A DNA stretch of 64,000 bases. Origin: Pseudocercospora fijiensis CIRAD86 (Eukaryota; Ascomycota; Dothideomycetes; Mycosphaerellales; Mycosphaerellaceae). The DNA lies in the NCBI RefSeq assembly GCF_000340215.1, contig NW_006921537.1, positions 4,707,461-4,771,460 on the forward strand. The letters run 5' to 3'. Below the pieces are notes generated by a model. The model was not told where the DNA came from. It did not search any database and saw only the letters and a program-made list of their open reading frames with translations. Both the position numbers and the translations under genes were made by a program. Shown here one piece after another: positions 44,650 through 56,179 of this stretch; the stretch's first letter is position 1, and the number at the start of each line of letters is the position of its first letter.

Positions 44650-47600
44650 ATACCGGGTCGCTACAACTGCGACAACTATACCTTCGCTTTAATAACCGCA
44701 TACTACGGCCGCCGCTACTATAGCGGAGCCCGCTACGACGCCGCTACTACTAGCTCTAATACCTTAGCGCCGTTACTTTATAGAGGACGAAATCGATATA
44801 CTCGTCGTATAGTTATTTGTTCCTAACAACGACGCGCTACCCGCAAATTACTCCGACTATATAGTAGGAAATAGTATAGCAAAGCGTTACGTCTACGGTT
44901 AGTAAGGTCTCCCGGACGGGAGCCTAAAAGGGGACGAATAGAAAATTCTTAATCGCTATATAAGAAATTAGGGCCCTTAGAAGGATAATAATAACAAGAA
45001 GGAGTAGCATCGCGCCGCTATAGAATTTTGCCTACGCTACCTAAGTAGCGCTATTAGTCTAGGTATATCGGACTCTAGGATCCGCAAAGGATAGTCTGTC
45101 TTTATTAAGCAACAATAGACTAATAAAGATACGCCTAAGCGCGAGCCTACTAAAACACCTACGCTATTATCTAGCCGCCGCCTAAGACCTACACTATTAT
45201 TAGCGAGCTTATTAAAGACAATATTAAACAATAAGGCGGCGAGTAAAGTCCTTCTAATAGAAGCAAACCCTAGCGGCGGGGATGTAAATAGCGTCTAGGA
45301 TTAGGATAGTCGAGACTTTGCTACTAGTCGAAAATTGCAAATACAGCAGCCGGGATCTATATTCCCTATATCTACTAGAAGACTCTAGACGCCTTAGGCT
45401 AGGAATATCTATACTATTACGCTAGCCGTAGTCGATCGGTTAGATATAGTGCTTATCGTATAGCTATTCGGCTAACTATTTTCGATACTATAGGTAGGAT
45501 ATCTTAGGCAAGCGCCCTCTACGACTCTAAAGAAATTTGTTTATAAAGGTAATTATCGATTGTTATACCTAGATTTGTCGTATAACCTCCTAGAGGATTA
45601 GTTAAGGTGCAAGTTTTATATTACTAACTAGTTAGACATCGTAATCGTAGTAGTAAACCTAGGCGAGGACGATACGAATAAGATTACCGATAACGGTAAG
45701 TTCGAAGCTGCTATTACTAAACATAGTATAGCCGGTAGATACGGCGCCGCGGGTATTAAAATACTACTATTTATCGGCTACTAACTAGAGCTATAAGAAT
45801 ACGAGCTAGATTTTATCGAGTAGGTAAATAAGAAATTCGATAATAAGGCTCGCGCGATATTTAGCCGAGACATTAATAGGCATATCGAGAAGAAGCGGAA
45901 AACGAATGCGAGCAGTCCGATCGCTATAGCTACTATAGCTTTAGTAGAGTCGGAAGACTTATAGCTAAGAGAGAAGCTGCTATTTAGCCTAGAGATATAG
46001 GAGCGTCGTTATAAGTAGCGCCGATAGCGGTTAGGTCTCTAATCTAGCGAACTCTTACATAGCGCCGCATTTAGTATCCCTTAATTATCGAGGGCATCGA
46101 CACCGTCGCCTAACGATAAGCGCCCTATTCTATTTAGTAGAGTTCTACCGAAGGTTATTAAGCTTAGAGATCTTAAGTTACCGCCTGCCCCTACGCTAGT
46201 ATCTTTATAGCAGGCTTAAGGTTCTAAACTTAATATAAACAGTTATACGTCGACTATAGACGCTGCTGCGCCGAATGCTCTAGCCGTGCCCTCTACGCCT
46301 TAAGAGAATCCTTAAGAGAATCCTTAAGAGAATCCTTAAGAGAATCCTTAAGAGAATCCTTAAGAGAATCCTTAAGAGAATCCTTAAGAGAATCCTTAAG
46401 AGAATCCTTAAGAGAATGCTTAATAGAATGCTTAATAGAATCCTAAAGAGAATGCTTAAGGTTCTAGACTTAAGGAAAATAGTTAAGAGAATGCTTAAGA
46501 GAATGCTTAAGAGAATGCTTAAGAGAATGCTTAAGAGAATGCTTAAGAGAATGCTTAAGGTTCTAGACTTAAGGAAAATAGTTAAGAGTCGACTATAGAT
46601 ACTACCGCGCCGGGAGCTTTGCCTAGGATCGTTACTCCCCGAGAAAGTTATCTATATCCTTTAGGTTCTTAGCGTTCTATAGATAATATGTCGATGCAAC
46701 TATATAGATTAAGTAAAGGTCTTAATAATAGTCTAACGAGAAACGGAAGAGGGTTAGATACTAGTAAACGTATACGAGATCCTTATACTCGTACTAGGCC
46801 GCTCGACTCTAATACTAACTCGGAGCCTATAAGGAATAGCAGGACTGCTAGACGCGCTTAGCCTATAGTTAATACAGATACGTATACTCCGGAGCCGGAC
46901 GACCTAGAGGAGCAGACAGAGGCGACCCCTTATATTCTAAGTTAGACCTATAAAGAGCTCCTCGACCGTATTAAGCAAACCTAGGTAGGGGATCTTAACT
47001 AGAGTTATACTACCGAGCTAGAGCAGATAACGTACGAGCACGTTAAACGTATCTGCCTCTGTTTACGTCTATCGCCTAAGGTTTTTATAGATCCCGAAAC
47101 ACCTATCGCCCTACTAGGCTTTAAGATAAAGCTATACGCCTACTAAGTATTCGGAGCTGCTTAGCTTATATTCTGCCGACCGCAGTATACTCGAGAAGCC
47201 GGAGGAATCTTAGGTAATATTATAGGTCTCGGCAAGACTATAGAGCAACTTATAATCTTCGTTTTTTATAAGCAGATTACCGATATGCTTAAAGACTACG
47301 CTGAAAACAGAGATAATCTAGAGAAACACCTTCTACGGGGTACGGAAAATTCGCAATACCTATCTACGAGCAAGTTCTCTATCCTATACAGATATAAGTA
47401 GCGCGACCTATAGCGTAGTTTTAGGCTTCGCAAGGGCATTATAGTTCTATACCTAACTACTAGTTTGAAACCCGATACTATAAAGAAATTCCTCGCTTAT
47501 ACGGACTTTAAGGAGCTAGGTATTAAACTGTACAACTTTAGCCCGCCTAATATAGACAATACGAGACAGGAAATAGATAGTATTAAGATCGTTAAAAGGG

Positions 47601-49479
47601 CAGACGTAATAGGCTTTACGCCTAATCGCGTTACTGCTCCTAAGGTAGATAAATACCGAAAAGGAGTTAGCTATCCGGGCTCTACGCAAAATCTAATTAT
47701 TACTAAGGCGCCTTTCGGTCTATATAAGAAGCTCGTATTCGTACTAAAGGGTCGTCTTTACGTATTCTACGAGAGCTAGAATTTCTCTGTCTAGACCGTA
47801 TAGTATAAGAGGACCTAAGAAGGCAGGCCTTATAAGGATAGCTCGACCGAGTAGAGAACCGCGACCTATAACACTCTTCTAGTTAGGGCTATCGTAGTAG
47901 ACGAGGCTAACGAGGAGTTTAGAATAGGCACGAACAGTATAAGAACGCTTCGCAATCTAAGCGTGAACTGTAATACGAAATATGCGGTATATTTCGTAAT
48001 AGGTATCCTAATCGCTAGAACGTAGAAGCCGATAATTAAATAGTTTAGAGTCTTCGACGCCTTAGCTCGCCGTAATAATAGAGGGCGATCCGACCCTAAC
48101 TACTAGAAGGACTTTAAAGCATAGAACGAGTTTAGAAGTAAGCCTCTAGGCGAAGGCTTTAAGAGGATAATTAATCGCTACGAGAAAGCTTTAGGCGGAG
48201 AGTATTAGAAAAAGGGTTCTATTAAGAAACCTAAAATCCTAATAGCTAACTTACTTATACTAGTATTAAGGCACTTTCTTATACTACGGACATACAAATC
48301 GGTCTAGCCGTTTAACGTAACAAAGCCCGAATAGAAAATGCGACTATTAGATAATATAGATAAGGAGCTAAAGAACATTAAGCTGCTTTAGGATATAATT
48401 AACGAATTAAATAATTAGGTAGAAAAGCTAAAGCGGAGCATTAACTAGAAGATCCGTTTAGGAAAGATTAACGCTAAGGCGGTTGCGTAGAGGCAGTTTT
48501 TCCTCGGCTCTTATAGGGTACGGATTAGAACTACTATATCGGCTCTACTATCTAAAGATAAGCGCGGCCTTACCTTGCCGACTCGAATAAGCGACTAGGT
48601 ACGGAAGAACTATAGCAAGGCCCTTAACAAGTTTATTAAGGCAAGGAACAATAATCTAGAGCGTAAAGGCTACGCGCCGGTATCTACTAAGGAGTAGGAA
48701 ATAGAATTTACTATAAAGGAGATTAAGTCTTTCGGCTAGCTTTTTAAGCCCGATATAGACCTATATACTTACTTCCTTAACGAGCTTATAGAAAGCCTAC
48801 GTATTAAGGACATTATCGCGGAGCTTAAGAAGTAGACGGCTAATACCGTTAAAGATAATAAGGGCCGTAAGGCCGTAGTAATAAGCTATTCTAACGTAGT
48901 AGCTTATACTATTAATCTAGTAAGCTCTACCTTCGTAAACAAGAGCTAAAGCAATATACTAACACTTCTATCTAAGCGTATAAGAAGGCTAGTCTAAAGT
49001 CGTAGCTGTTTAACTTAAGGGTACCGAAGGACGCTAGCTAGCGATTATAACTAATCGTAGAGTTTAATCGGTCCTAGACGTCGGGCGTAGACATTCTCGT
49101 CTACTCTATAAGTATAGCTAAGCGTAGCTATAATATAGTCGAAGCGAACTTGTTACTTATAGCCGACCTTAACTAGAACCTAGTAGCGAGTAAATAGGCG
49201 AAGACGAAGGAGAATCGGGTAGGCTAGAAGCGTAAAGTAAGAATAGTTCGATACTACTCGTATAGCGTATAGATCGAGCATTAGATATTAGATAAAGAAG
49301 AGCTAGGCAATACGGCTCTAAGATCCTTCGGTACGAAGGTTAATAAGATAAAAGAGAAGCGAGTAAAGAAGGGTCCGGGTAAAGAGAAGGAAGATCCTAC
49401 TTTAGTTAACGATTCGGATAAGTTCGGTACAGGCTTCGCCGGAGACTAGGATAATAAGCTTTAGTCTAGACCTAAATAA
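44650..49479 (+). pseudogene. SNF2-family ATPase/helicase relic
   Basis: Phase-2 frame up to about 48940, then phase 1 to TAA 49477-49479. The N-terminal 1.6 kb is unrecognised. A Gln/Asn/Glu/Pro-rich array (46296-46590) follows. The ATPase core starts with motif I 'GGILGNIIGLGKTIEQ' (from 47201; the family's Asp before GLGKT is Asn), motif II 'IVVDEANE' (about 47890), a 'FVIGILIART' segment where SNF2 proteins have LTGTP, and C-terminal lobe motifs 'KAVVISYSNVVAY' (about 48870), 'VEANLLLIADLN' and 'GQKRKVRIVRYY' with 'QAKTKENRV' (Q from TAG, about 49190-49240). Motif V/VI order fits SNF2. The phase change near 48943 is a 1-base indel or an unrecognised intron. The divergent 'DEAN' box and long N-terminus set it apart from standard host remodellers. 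Confidence 0.7.
46296..46590 (+). repeat. 12-bp coding tandem repeat (PQEN/AQEN array)
   Basis: CCTTAAGAGAAT repeats about ten times from 46300, then GCTTAAGAGAAT variants, with a 30-bp unit (GGTTCTAGACTTAAGG...) present twice near 46458 and 46556. In the SNF2 frame it reads 'PQEN'/'AQEN' with every Gln now TAA. Confidence 0.9.
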
Positions 49480-49619
49480 AGAGTCTCGATAACAGTCGTG
49501 CGAGTTTGAATAGCTTTAGATTTAGTAGTACCAACTGTCACGCAATTATTAAGTAGTATATACCCTCTTCGTATCGCCTTACGACGCATCGACAAACTAG
49601 TACAATAGCGTAACAATCG

Positions 49620-50935
49620 ATTTCAACGGAGGCCGTTAACTCGGCGATAAGACAATTAAGGTCTTTACGCTACGTATACCGCAAGTTAGACCGGCGGAGT
49701 TAACTAAGATGCAAGCTACTAATATAATTACGGACTACGCTATCTTAGAGGATATATAGCTTAAGGAGCTCGACTAGAAGTGCGCTAAGGTAGGCACGTT
49801 ATACACTTACGTTGCGAGCACAACTAACGTTTATATAGTAGCTTAAAGAGCTTACGCTAGACGTTAATATCGGTAAATTCGTACTGTTCTTTCGTAAATG
49901 CGAAAAGCTTGTCGATCGCCTAGATAGATATAAGACGGCTAAGACAACCGATAGTCTCTTTAAGAATCTACGATACTGGTTCGATCTTATATAGGACAAT
50001 ATCGTCTATGTCCGACGTCTAGTAGACGTGCTAGTAGCTAACGGCTTAATTGCTACTAAAGTGGTCGACTCTAGCGATCCCTACGAAGCCCTTTAAACCT
50101 GCTTACGGCGTATCTACGCCCTTCTCGCGCTCTTATACGGCTTGTAGGTAGAACCGTCGCTACTATACACAGTCCTCGACTAGCTTTTAGAAGACCTTGT
50201 AGGCTGCCTAGTCGGATATATAGACCCGAAATTCGAGACAGTGCGTATACGGCGAATAGCTAAAGCTCTATAGAATAGCTAGCCGGAAGAGGCTAAAGAA
50301 TTGCTATCTATTATAAAGCAAAAGGATAATATTACTAAGCTAGAGAAGGAGTACAAAGCACGTATATACTTTTCGGAGATTGCGAGGTTCGCTAGAGGTG
50401 CAATTATAATAGGTATTGCGGTTACTAGTCCTAAGATCGGAGCCTCTAACGTAGCCGGTAAGGAGGTCTAGTTTAACTAGCTTCTTAACTATAACTCTAG
50501 GTATAGTTATAGAGGTTGCTAGGAGCAGCTTAAGGTTATCCGGCGGGAGGAGGCTAAGACTTAGAAGTTTAGCTTAAGTGTCGCGGCCTTTAATATACGT
50601 ATAGGCTTTCTAGAGGAGCGGCAAGTATCTTCCCGATCTCCTATATAATATTTCGCTAACCGCTGCTCTAGCTCTTTTATCTCTAAGAACCGCGAGTACG
50701 TATATACCGGCTTCTACTAGTACGTCGTCTAGATTCGTTACTACAACTGCCTCGCTCTATTCTTCTACTACTATAGTTACTTAAGGCACCTAGTATACCG
50801 TCCCTTCCGCGGGAAACAAGAGCTTATCGACGATATCGGTCTAGCCGACTAGCGTCTCTCGGAGAGCTAGAACTCCTTAGGTAGTATATAGGAGGACGAT
50901 AAGGAAGATTAGTAATTAGGTAGCATTAGCGCTAG
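49620..50935 (+). pseudogene. unidentified coding relic downstream of the SNF2 gene
   Basis: A frame with only RIP-type stops runs for about 1.2 kb: 'NIGKFVLFFRKCEKLVDRL', 'RIYALLALLYGL', 'YKARIYFSEIARFARGA', 'VTSPKIGASNVAGKEV', 'REYVYTGFY' and 'ALFFYYYSYLRHLVYRPF'. The mix of aromatic and charged helices looks like a folded, mostly alpha-helical protein. It follows the SNF2 relic by about 140 bp on the same strand, compatible with a functional pair. No family is recognised. Confidence 0.45.
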
Positions 50936-51899
50936 AGGCCGAAGCTAAGCCGTAATCCTATTAAGTAGAGCGTCGGCGAGATTAGACTAGTATTAATAAG
51001 AGCATTGAAAACAACATTAGTATAAACAGAGTAGCTATAAACAGTATAGGTAATCCCTAGAGCCTAGCAATTGATTATAGACAGAGCGTAATAGTCTAGA
51101 AATTTAAGGATATTGCCGCCGCCCCGCCTCTCCGCGGAACCCCGCGTTGTTATTTACGTTATTTACTAACCGGAACTACTACTTCGAAGTTGCAATATCT
51201 ACAGCTACTATTAGACTAAGCCGCTCGACTTCCTACTAAGGCAGCAATCGCATTTACATTTACTATATAGTATATAAAATCACTTTAGTATATATTGTAA
51301 TCGTAATTCTACGTTAAAGGACTTACTATAAGATCTAATCTCTATCTTAGCGCTCCGCCTCGTTACGCTCCGACTTTGCTATAGCTCTTACCCTTCTTAC
51401 CGAGTATAGCTAGGACTTAGGAAGTAGATATCGGTATTAGTCCCGAATAGACTATACATCGAAACGCATTACTCCTATAGTTCTCCTACTAAACGCCTAT
51501 ATCTCTACTAAATCTTCTTCTAGATCTAACTATCGCCGACGTTACTTCTCTATTTAGTAGCATTAATACTACTCGACGGCCTCTACCTATCGTAGTCCTA
51601 TACGAAGGAGGGCTTAAAACTTCGATATATGTATAGTACGTTATATTATCTCTCGTTGCTCCCGCTAAGCCTATCTTTGACTCTATTTAGACTATACGGT
51701 TCTATTAAGCTAGATGTATACTAATAGGCCGGAACAAGTCAATCCCTCCTACTTTCCTAACTTTTATAATCCTTATATTAACTAAACTAACATTATTAGT
51801 ATAAGCAGTAATACAATGTTTCCCTAAAATCTAAGTATACGCGGACGATGCGGGAGACACTCGAGATAGATACCTAGTACTAGCCTGTCTTTATATATA
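50936..51899. other. RIP-mutated spacer, nothing recognisable
   Basis: No frame could be assigned. Between about 50990 and 51080 and again near 51730-51830 CpA is somewhat more frequent than in the flanks. It probably separates the + strand gene from minus-strand relics. Confidence 0.35.
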
Positions 51900-53686
51900 A
51901 GAGCATCCGTTTTCAGATCTTATATAATTATCGATATAAAGCTAAGAGCTTTCGCGTATTCTATATCTAAGCACTTAGACTACCGTATTATTCTACTAAG
52001 AAATTAGGGCTACAACCTCGCTTCTTAACTCCGAGAAAGTCTCTAGAATATAGTTAAAGCCACTTTTCTGCCTTCGAAAACTAGACTGTACTACCTTAAA
52101 TCTTAAATCGTATCTTAGAGGTTCGTATATATTCCTTAATTCGAAGGTATCTTATCCGCTCTTAACCTCTATAGTAACCTTAGCTTGCCTTGTATACTAG
52201 ACTTGTAGCATATACGATTAAATATAATCTAGATATGCCTTAATTTAGGCGTACGAGTATAGCAAGTTATTCTGTTAACTTATTTACCGCGAGAGAATCC
52301 CTTATAAGTTCGTCCTATTGATACTCTAAACGATTATTATCTTAGGTAGAGCCGGAAGTCTCTATATAGTTAATTCTTCTTTACTTTCGTAGAATTCTAG
52401 GCTATAATCGAATCGTAGACAAGGCTTCGCAGAGGATTACGTTACGTATAGCAAAGGGAATAGGGTCGATAGGCCTCTCGGCTATATAGGATAATGTTTC
52501 CTAAGGCCGATAACCTATTCCCCTCTAGTATTGTTATAAGTTACGGAGCTAATCGAGAGACCGATTTCGCTTATACTATAGAAAATAGCTTAGCGGACGA
52601 GATTGTAGGCCCTTCTAAGGAGGTACATTTAGCATTCGAAGCAGATTAGATCTTCTTTTGCTACTAGAGTAGTGCGAGAATAACAATCCTTAAATCGAGA
52701 GCTAGATAATAGGTAAGCATTAGACGTATTCCTTTAATCTATACGCCTTACGAAGGTTTAATAGTAATGCTACGGTCTTTAGTCTTAAGTTGCAGATTTA
52801 GGAGCTCGAGAGTTCGTCGTACTTTCGGTATAAAGATCGTTTGCACTTATTCCTATCCCTTATATAGGAGCGAATTCTCGTATATTAGATCTAAAAATGC
52901 GTACGCAAAGCCTAGGCTTTCAAGTCGAAGGAGCCTTCTTAATATAGTGCTTCGGCTACGATTGAAGCCTTATTGCCTTTAACGCTTGTTAATACTACAG
53001 CGTTAGCAGCTTAGCGGTATAATTAGAGATAGCATCGAATTCGGATCGTAGAGGTTATACCGATATTCTTAGTATTATTACGAAGTCTTTTCTACGAAGT
53101 CTGCTATAAAGTGCTTCGGATTTGAATATAGGCGATGCCTAATGCTATAAAAATGCAATTCTTATTTGGGAGATATGTTATAATATACGCTTAGCTCATT
53201 CCTGTTTAGTGGTTTCTTACTCCGGTACTATAGGAAACCGATTGATCCTGCTACGTGTTTTCTGCTAGTTATATATCGAGGGCGAGGTCGTACTAAGATA
53301 GTAGTAGGGTTTCTGCTTCTTGCTTAAGACCGCTTCGGACTCTAGTTCGAGAATCGCGGAATTGCTTTAAACATTCTTAGGGCGAGAGCTAGCTTAACTA
53401 AAGACTTTAGTAATAATACGACCTGTATACAACGGACAATATTATGCTTATGCTTATACCTTCGAAACTCGACAATATACGTCGAATACCCTTCGCTATC
53501 TACCCGACTTGCTGCGCTAAAAGCGCTAGCGTAACCTACGCCTTTTAGCGAATTTAGAAGGGACGTATATAAGCATAGAGGATACTTAGAGCGTAAAGAA
53601 CTTTGAATTGTGATTTTCTCTAGATAAGTGCGAGAAAGCTCCCGGCTATAGCGGTCTTTCGCGGTCCTTCGACTTTCTTTAAACAA
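51900..53686 (-). pseudogene. unidentified minus-strand coding relic
   Basis: The first 345 bp are uninterrupted (ATG at 53684-53686, 'MFKESRRTAKDRYSRELSRT', then 'LRSKYPLCLYTSLLNSLKGV'), and the frame continues with TAA/TAG stops only through 'KHFIADFVEK', 'ILRRLLRLESLGFAYAFLDL', 'TIFIPKVRRTLELLNLQLK' and 'RNPLRSLVYDS' to about 51900. It is one of the longest frames in the domain with so few lesions. No domain is recognised; Arg/Leu-rich helices dominate. It is followed on the same strand by a second helical relic to its right. Confidence 0.45.
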
Positions 53687-54339
53687 TACCTAGCGTGCTA
53701 CGCTTACTATAAGTAGGCTTGCAACGGCCCTTGTCGCCGTAGAAGAGCTAGGAGTAATACGAGATAATTAAGACACTAAGTAAGGGTAGACGTCCGATCG
53801 GTTATTAGAGATAAAGCATCGAGCGCTAGCACAAAGAGAGTAAGCTCTTTAAAGATGTTTTGTACGTACCTCTTGCATATTAGACTAAGACTTATACCTT
53901 GCACTACTAGTGCCTTAGCAGCTTTTCTAGAGACTGCCTAACCGCTACTGCTACTGTTCTTGCGATCGAGGTAGATGCGCTAGATACGACGCAAGATATA
54001 GTCGGCAGTAACGAGCTATAGCAATAGATTGTTAGCTATACCTTGAATTATAGCTACGACTAAGGTTATATCGAATTCTGCTTCGCTTAGTGCTTTCTTG
54101 TCCGCTTCCTAACTACTAAGGAGGAAGAGTAGCGCTTAGAGAAGCTTTCGAATATGCTACTACTCGTTATATAACCCGACAAGGTTATATAAGTTAAAGT
54201 CTAGCCGGTTCTTAGCGCGTTCCTCGCGCTTACTTATCTAGGAAAGCCGGGCTTACAGATTTATAAACGATTTAACATTTATATTCTCGATACTCTCCCG
54301 AACTTTGCCGATATAGACGTTAGTTAGGCTATCGATATT

Positions 54340-55500
54340 ATCTAGGATACCTATACTCTCTATCTCTTTCTTAGAAACCTATCGACCCTTTACGAAGCTT
54401 AACGTAGCTCTTAAGATTTTCTTAAGCTTTCCCGCGCCTAGCTCTTATATACTAGAAATGCTCGCTATACTTTAGAAGCCTAGAACGTTCAAGTTATCTA
54501 GGATACTAATATCGATGTACTATAGTTCGAAGGGAGGTTCTATTAGTATAGTCTAGTACGGATATATTAATTGCGAGTTGCGCTTTGCGAAGTACTTCTT
54601 AAGGATCTCGAAAAGACCTAACGGATCTGTTAGAACCTTCTCCGCGGCCTAGTTCTTAATCGTACTCGGTACCTATACGGCTCGCTATTAGCTCTATTAG
54701 TATCTTCGTATACTATAGGCGTTAAGACGGTACTAGAATATACTTACCTCGTCGCTTAGACTACGCCTCGTAGTAGACGAAGATATTAGCACTATAGCCG
54801 ATAATATAGCTTACTTAATAAGTGTCTTATCTTAATCTTTAAGAGCTAAGATCGGCTAAATATGTAGAGACGCTACCTTGCTATCTATACCCTTAACATT
54901 CTCGATCTTAGTATAAAGTATATCTAAGTACGTCTTACCGAATTTGTTAGTAGTGTTCTCCTTCTACGAAGTAGCGCTAGTACTATACTCCTCGAGTAGT
55001 CTCTAAGCTTTAGGCATCTGCTAAAGCATTAGGCCTAAGGACCGAATATTAGTACGGACTTCGTTTCGACCTATATTCTCGCTACGCTCCTACTTAATAA
55101 CCTAGAGGAGTGCCGTTATCTTAACTCCTACGACTACGAGTAGAGATAGTATAGTAGAGCTCTTCTCGCCGCTTTATAGAACATCTTTCGCTTACTATAG
55201 AATAACTCTAATGCCTTACTCTATAGTAGAGACGATCTCTTCCTAGTTTAGAGCAATAAAGTCTTCGAAGCCTTCTTCGAACGACTCGTATATATCGTAA
55301 AAGCCCGGCAAGTATATTCCGACGGCCTAGTCCTTATTTAGTATAACTTTTAGCGGCTTTGCTACGAACTATCCGACCGCGTTATTAAGGTACAACTTCT
55401 AGAAGTATAGTTACTCGCGAAGTGCTTTAGCTAGAATCTGCTTCTACTTAAGAGTATTAGTAGTCGTAGCGAAAACCAATGCTATAAAAGCTTACCGTAT
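54340..55500 (-). pseudogene. unidentified alpha-helical protein relic
   Basis: A single minus-strand frame with TAA/TAG stops only over about 1.15 kb, beginning near 55500: 'QILAKALRE', 'KPLKVILNKD', 'GIYLPGFYDIYESFEEGF', 'STILSLLVVVGVKITALL', 'NIGRNEVRTNIRSLGLML', 'TYLDILYTKIENVKGIDS', 'DPLGLFEILKKYFAKRNS', 'GAGKLKKILRATLSFVKG'. The pattern of long amphipathic helices with one hydrophobic stretch suggests an all-alpha protein. The frame probably extends on both sides (about 53900-55750). No family is recognised; a HeLo-type or other NLR-associated helical domain was considered but no signature supports it. Confidence 0.5.
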
Positions 55501-56179
55501 TAAGTGCGAAGGCTAGGTCGGCCTCGTCTTCTATCTAAGTATACTCCTCGTATAGTAAACGGATCTTATCGTAAAGAGCGAGCTTATTATCTTTATCTAG
55601 TTTATCGATCGGCGTATATATAAAGGCCTCTTTACTACGTAACTCGGCGAATAGATCTTCTATATTCCTAAGATTGACGTCTTACTGCTTATTACAAGTC
55701 CTAAGGTGTTCAATTAATGTTAGATTTAGCGGTAGGGAGCAATAAGGAGAATATCGACGAATAATCTATTAGGGAGCGCGGAACAGATACAGGTTATAAG
55801 ACGATCGCTTTTCTACGTTAGTTACAAGTTTCTTTAGCGATTGCTACACTATTGTCGTACTAGCCTAGTAGTAGCGGCAAATAATAATAGCTTATATATA
55901 GGGGCCCGCTTTACTTAGAAAGACAACAGAGCTGTTATATTTTAACAAGGACTATAGAACATTCAAGAATTTTCTATCTACTAGTTTGTTCTTTAATCTA
56001 GGTCTACACTATTTATCTGCTTAAAACCTCCGATAGTTGCTTCGGGAGTTTACCTAGATAGTCTCCCGTACGGTCTTTCTCGTCTTATCTAACGTTCTTA
56101 AAGGAGCCTTTAACCTAGGGCAAACGAGCTCTACGCTCGGCCGCTACTTTGTATCCTAACCTTTGCGACCTATTTTAAT
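55501..56179. other. probable divergent intergenic region
   Basis: Lies between the minus-strand helical relic and a + strand relic. A few CA-containing words survive near 55910-56000. No gene is visible. Confidence 0.35.

Noticed and set aside
46416..46598. Open frame reading MLKRMLKR repeats
   Set aside because: It is an out-of-phase reading of the PQEN coding repeat; the SNF2 frame runs through the same bases in another phase.
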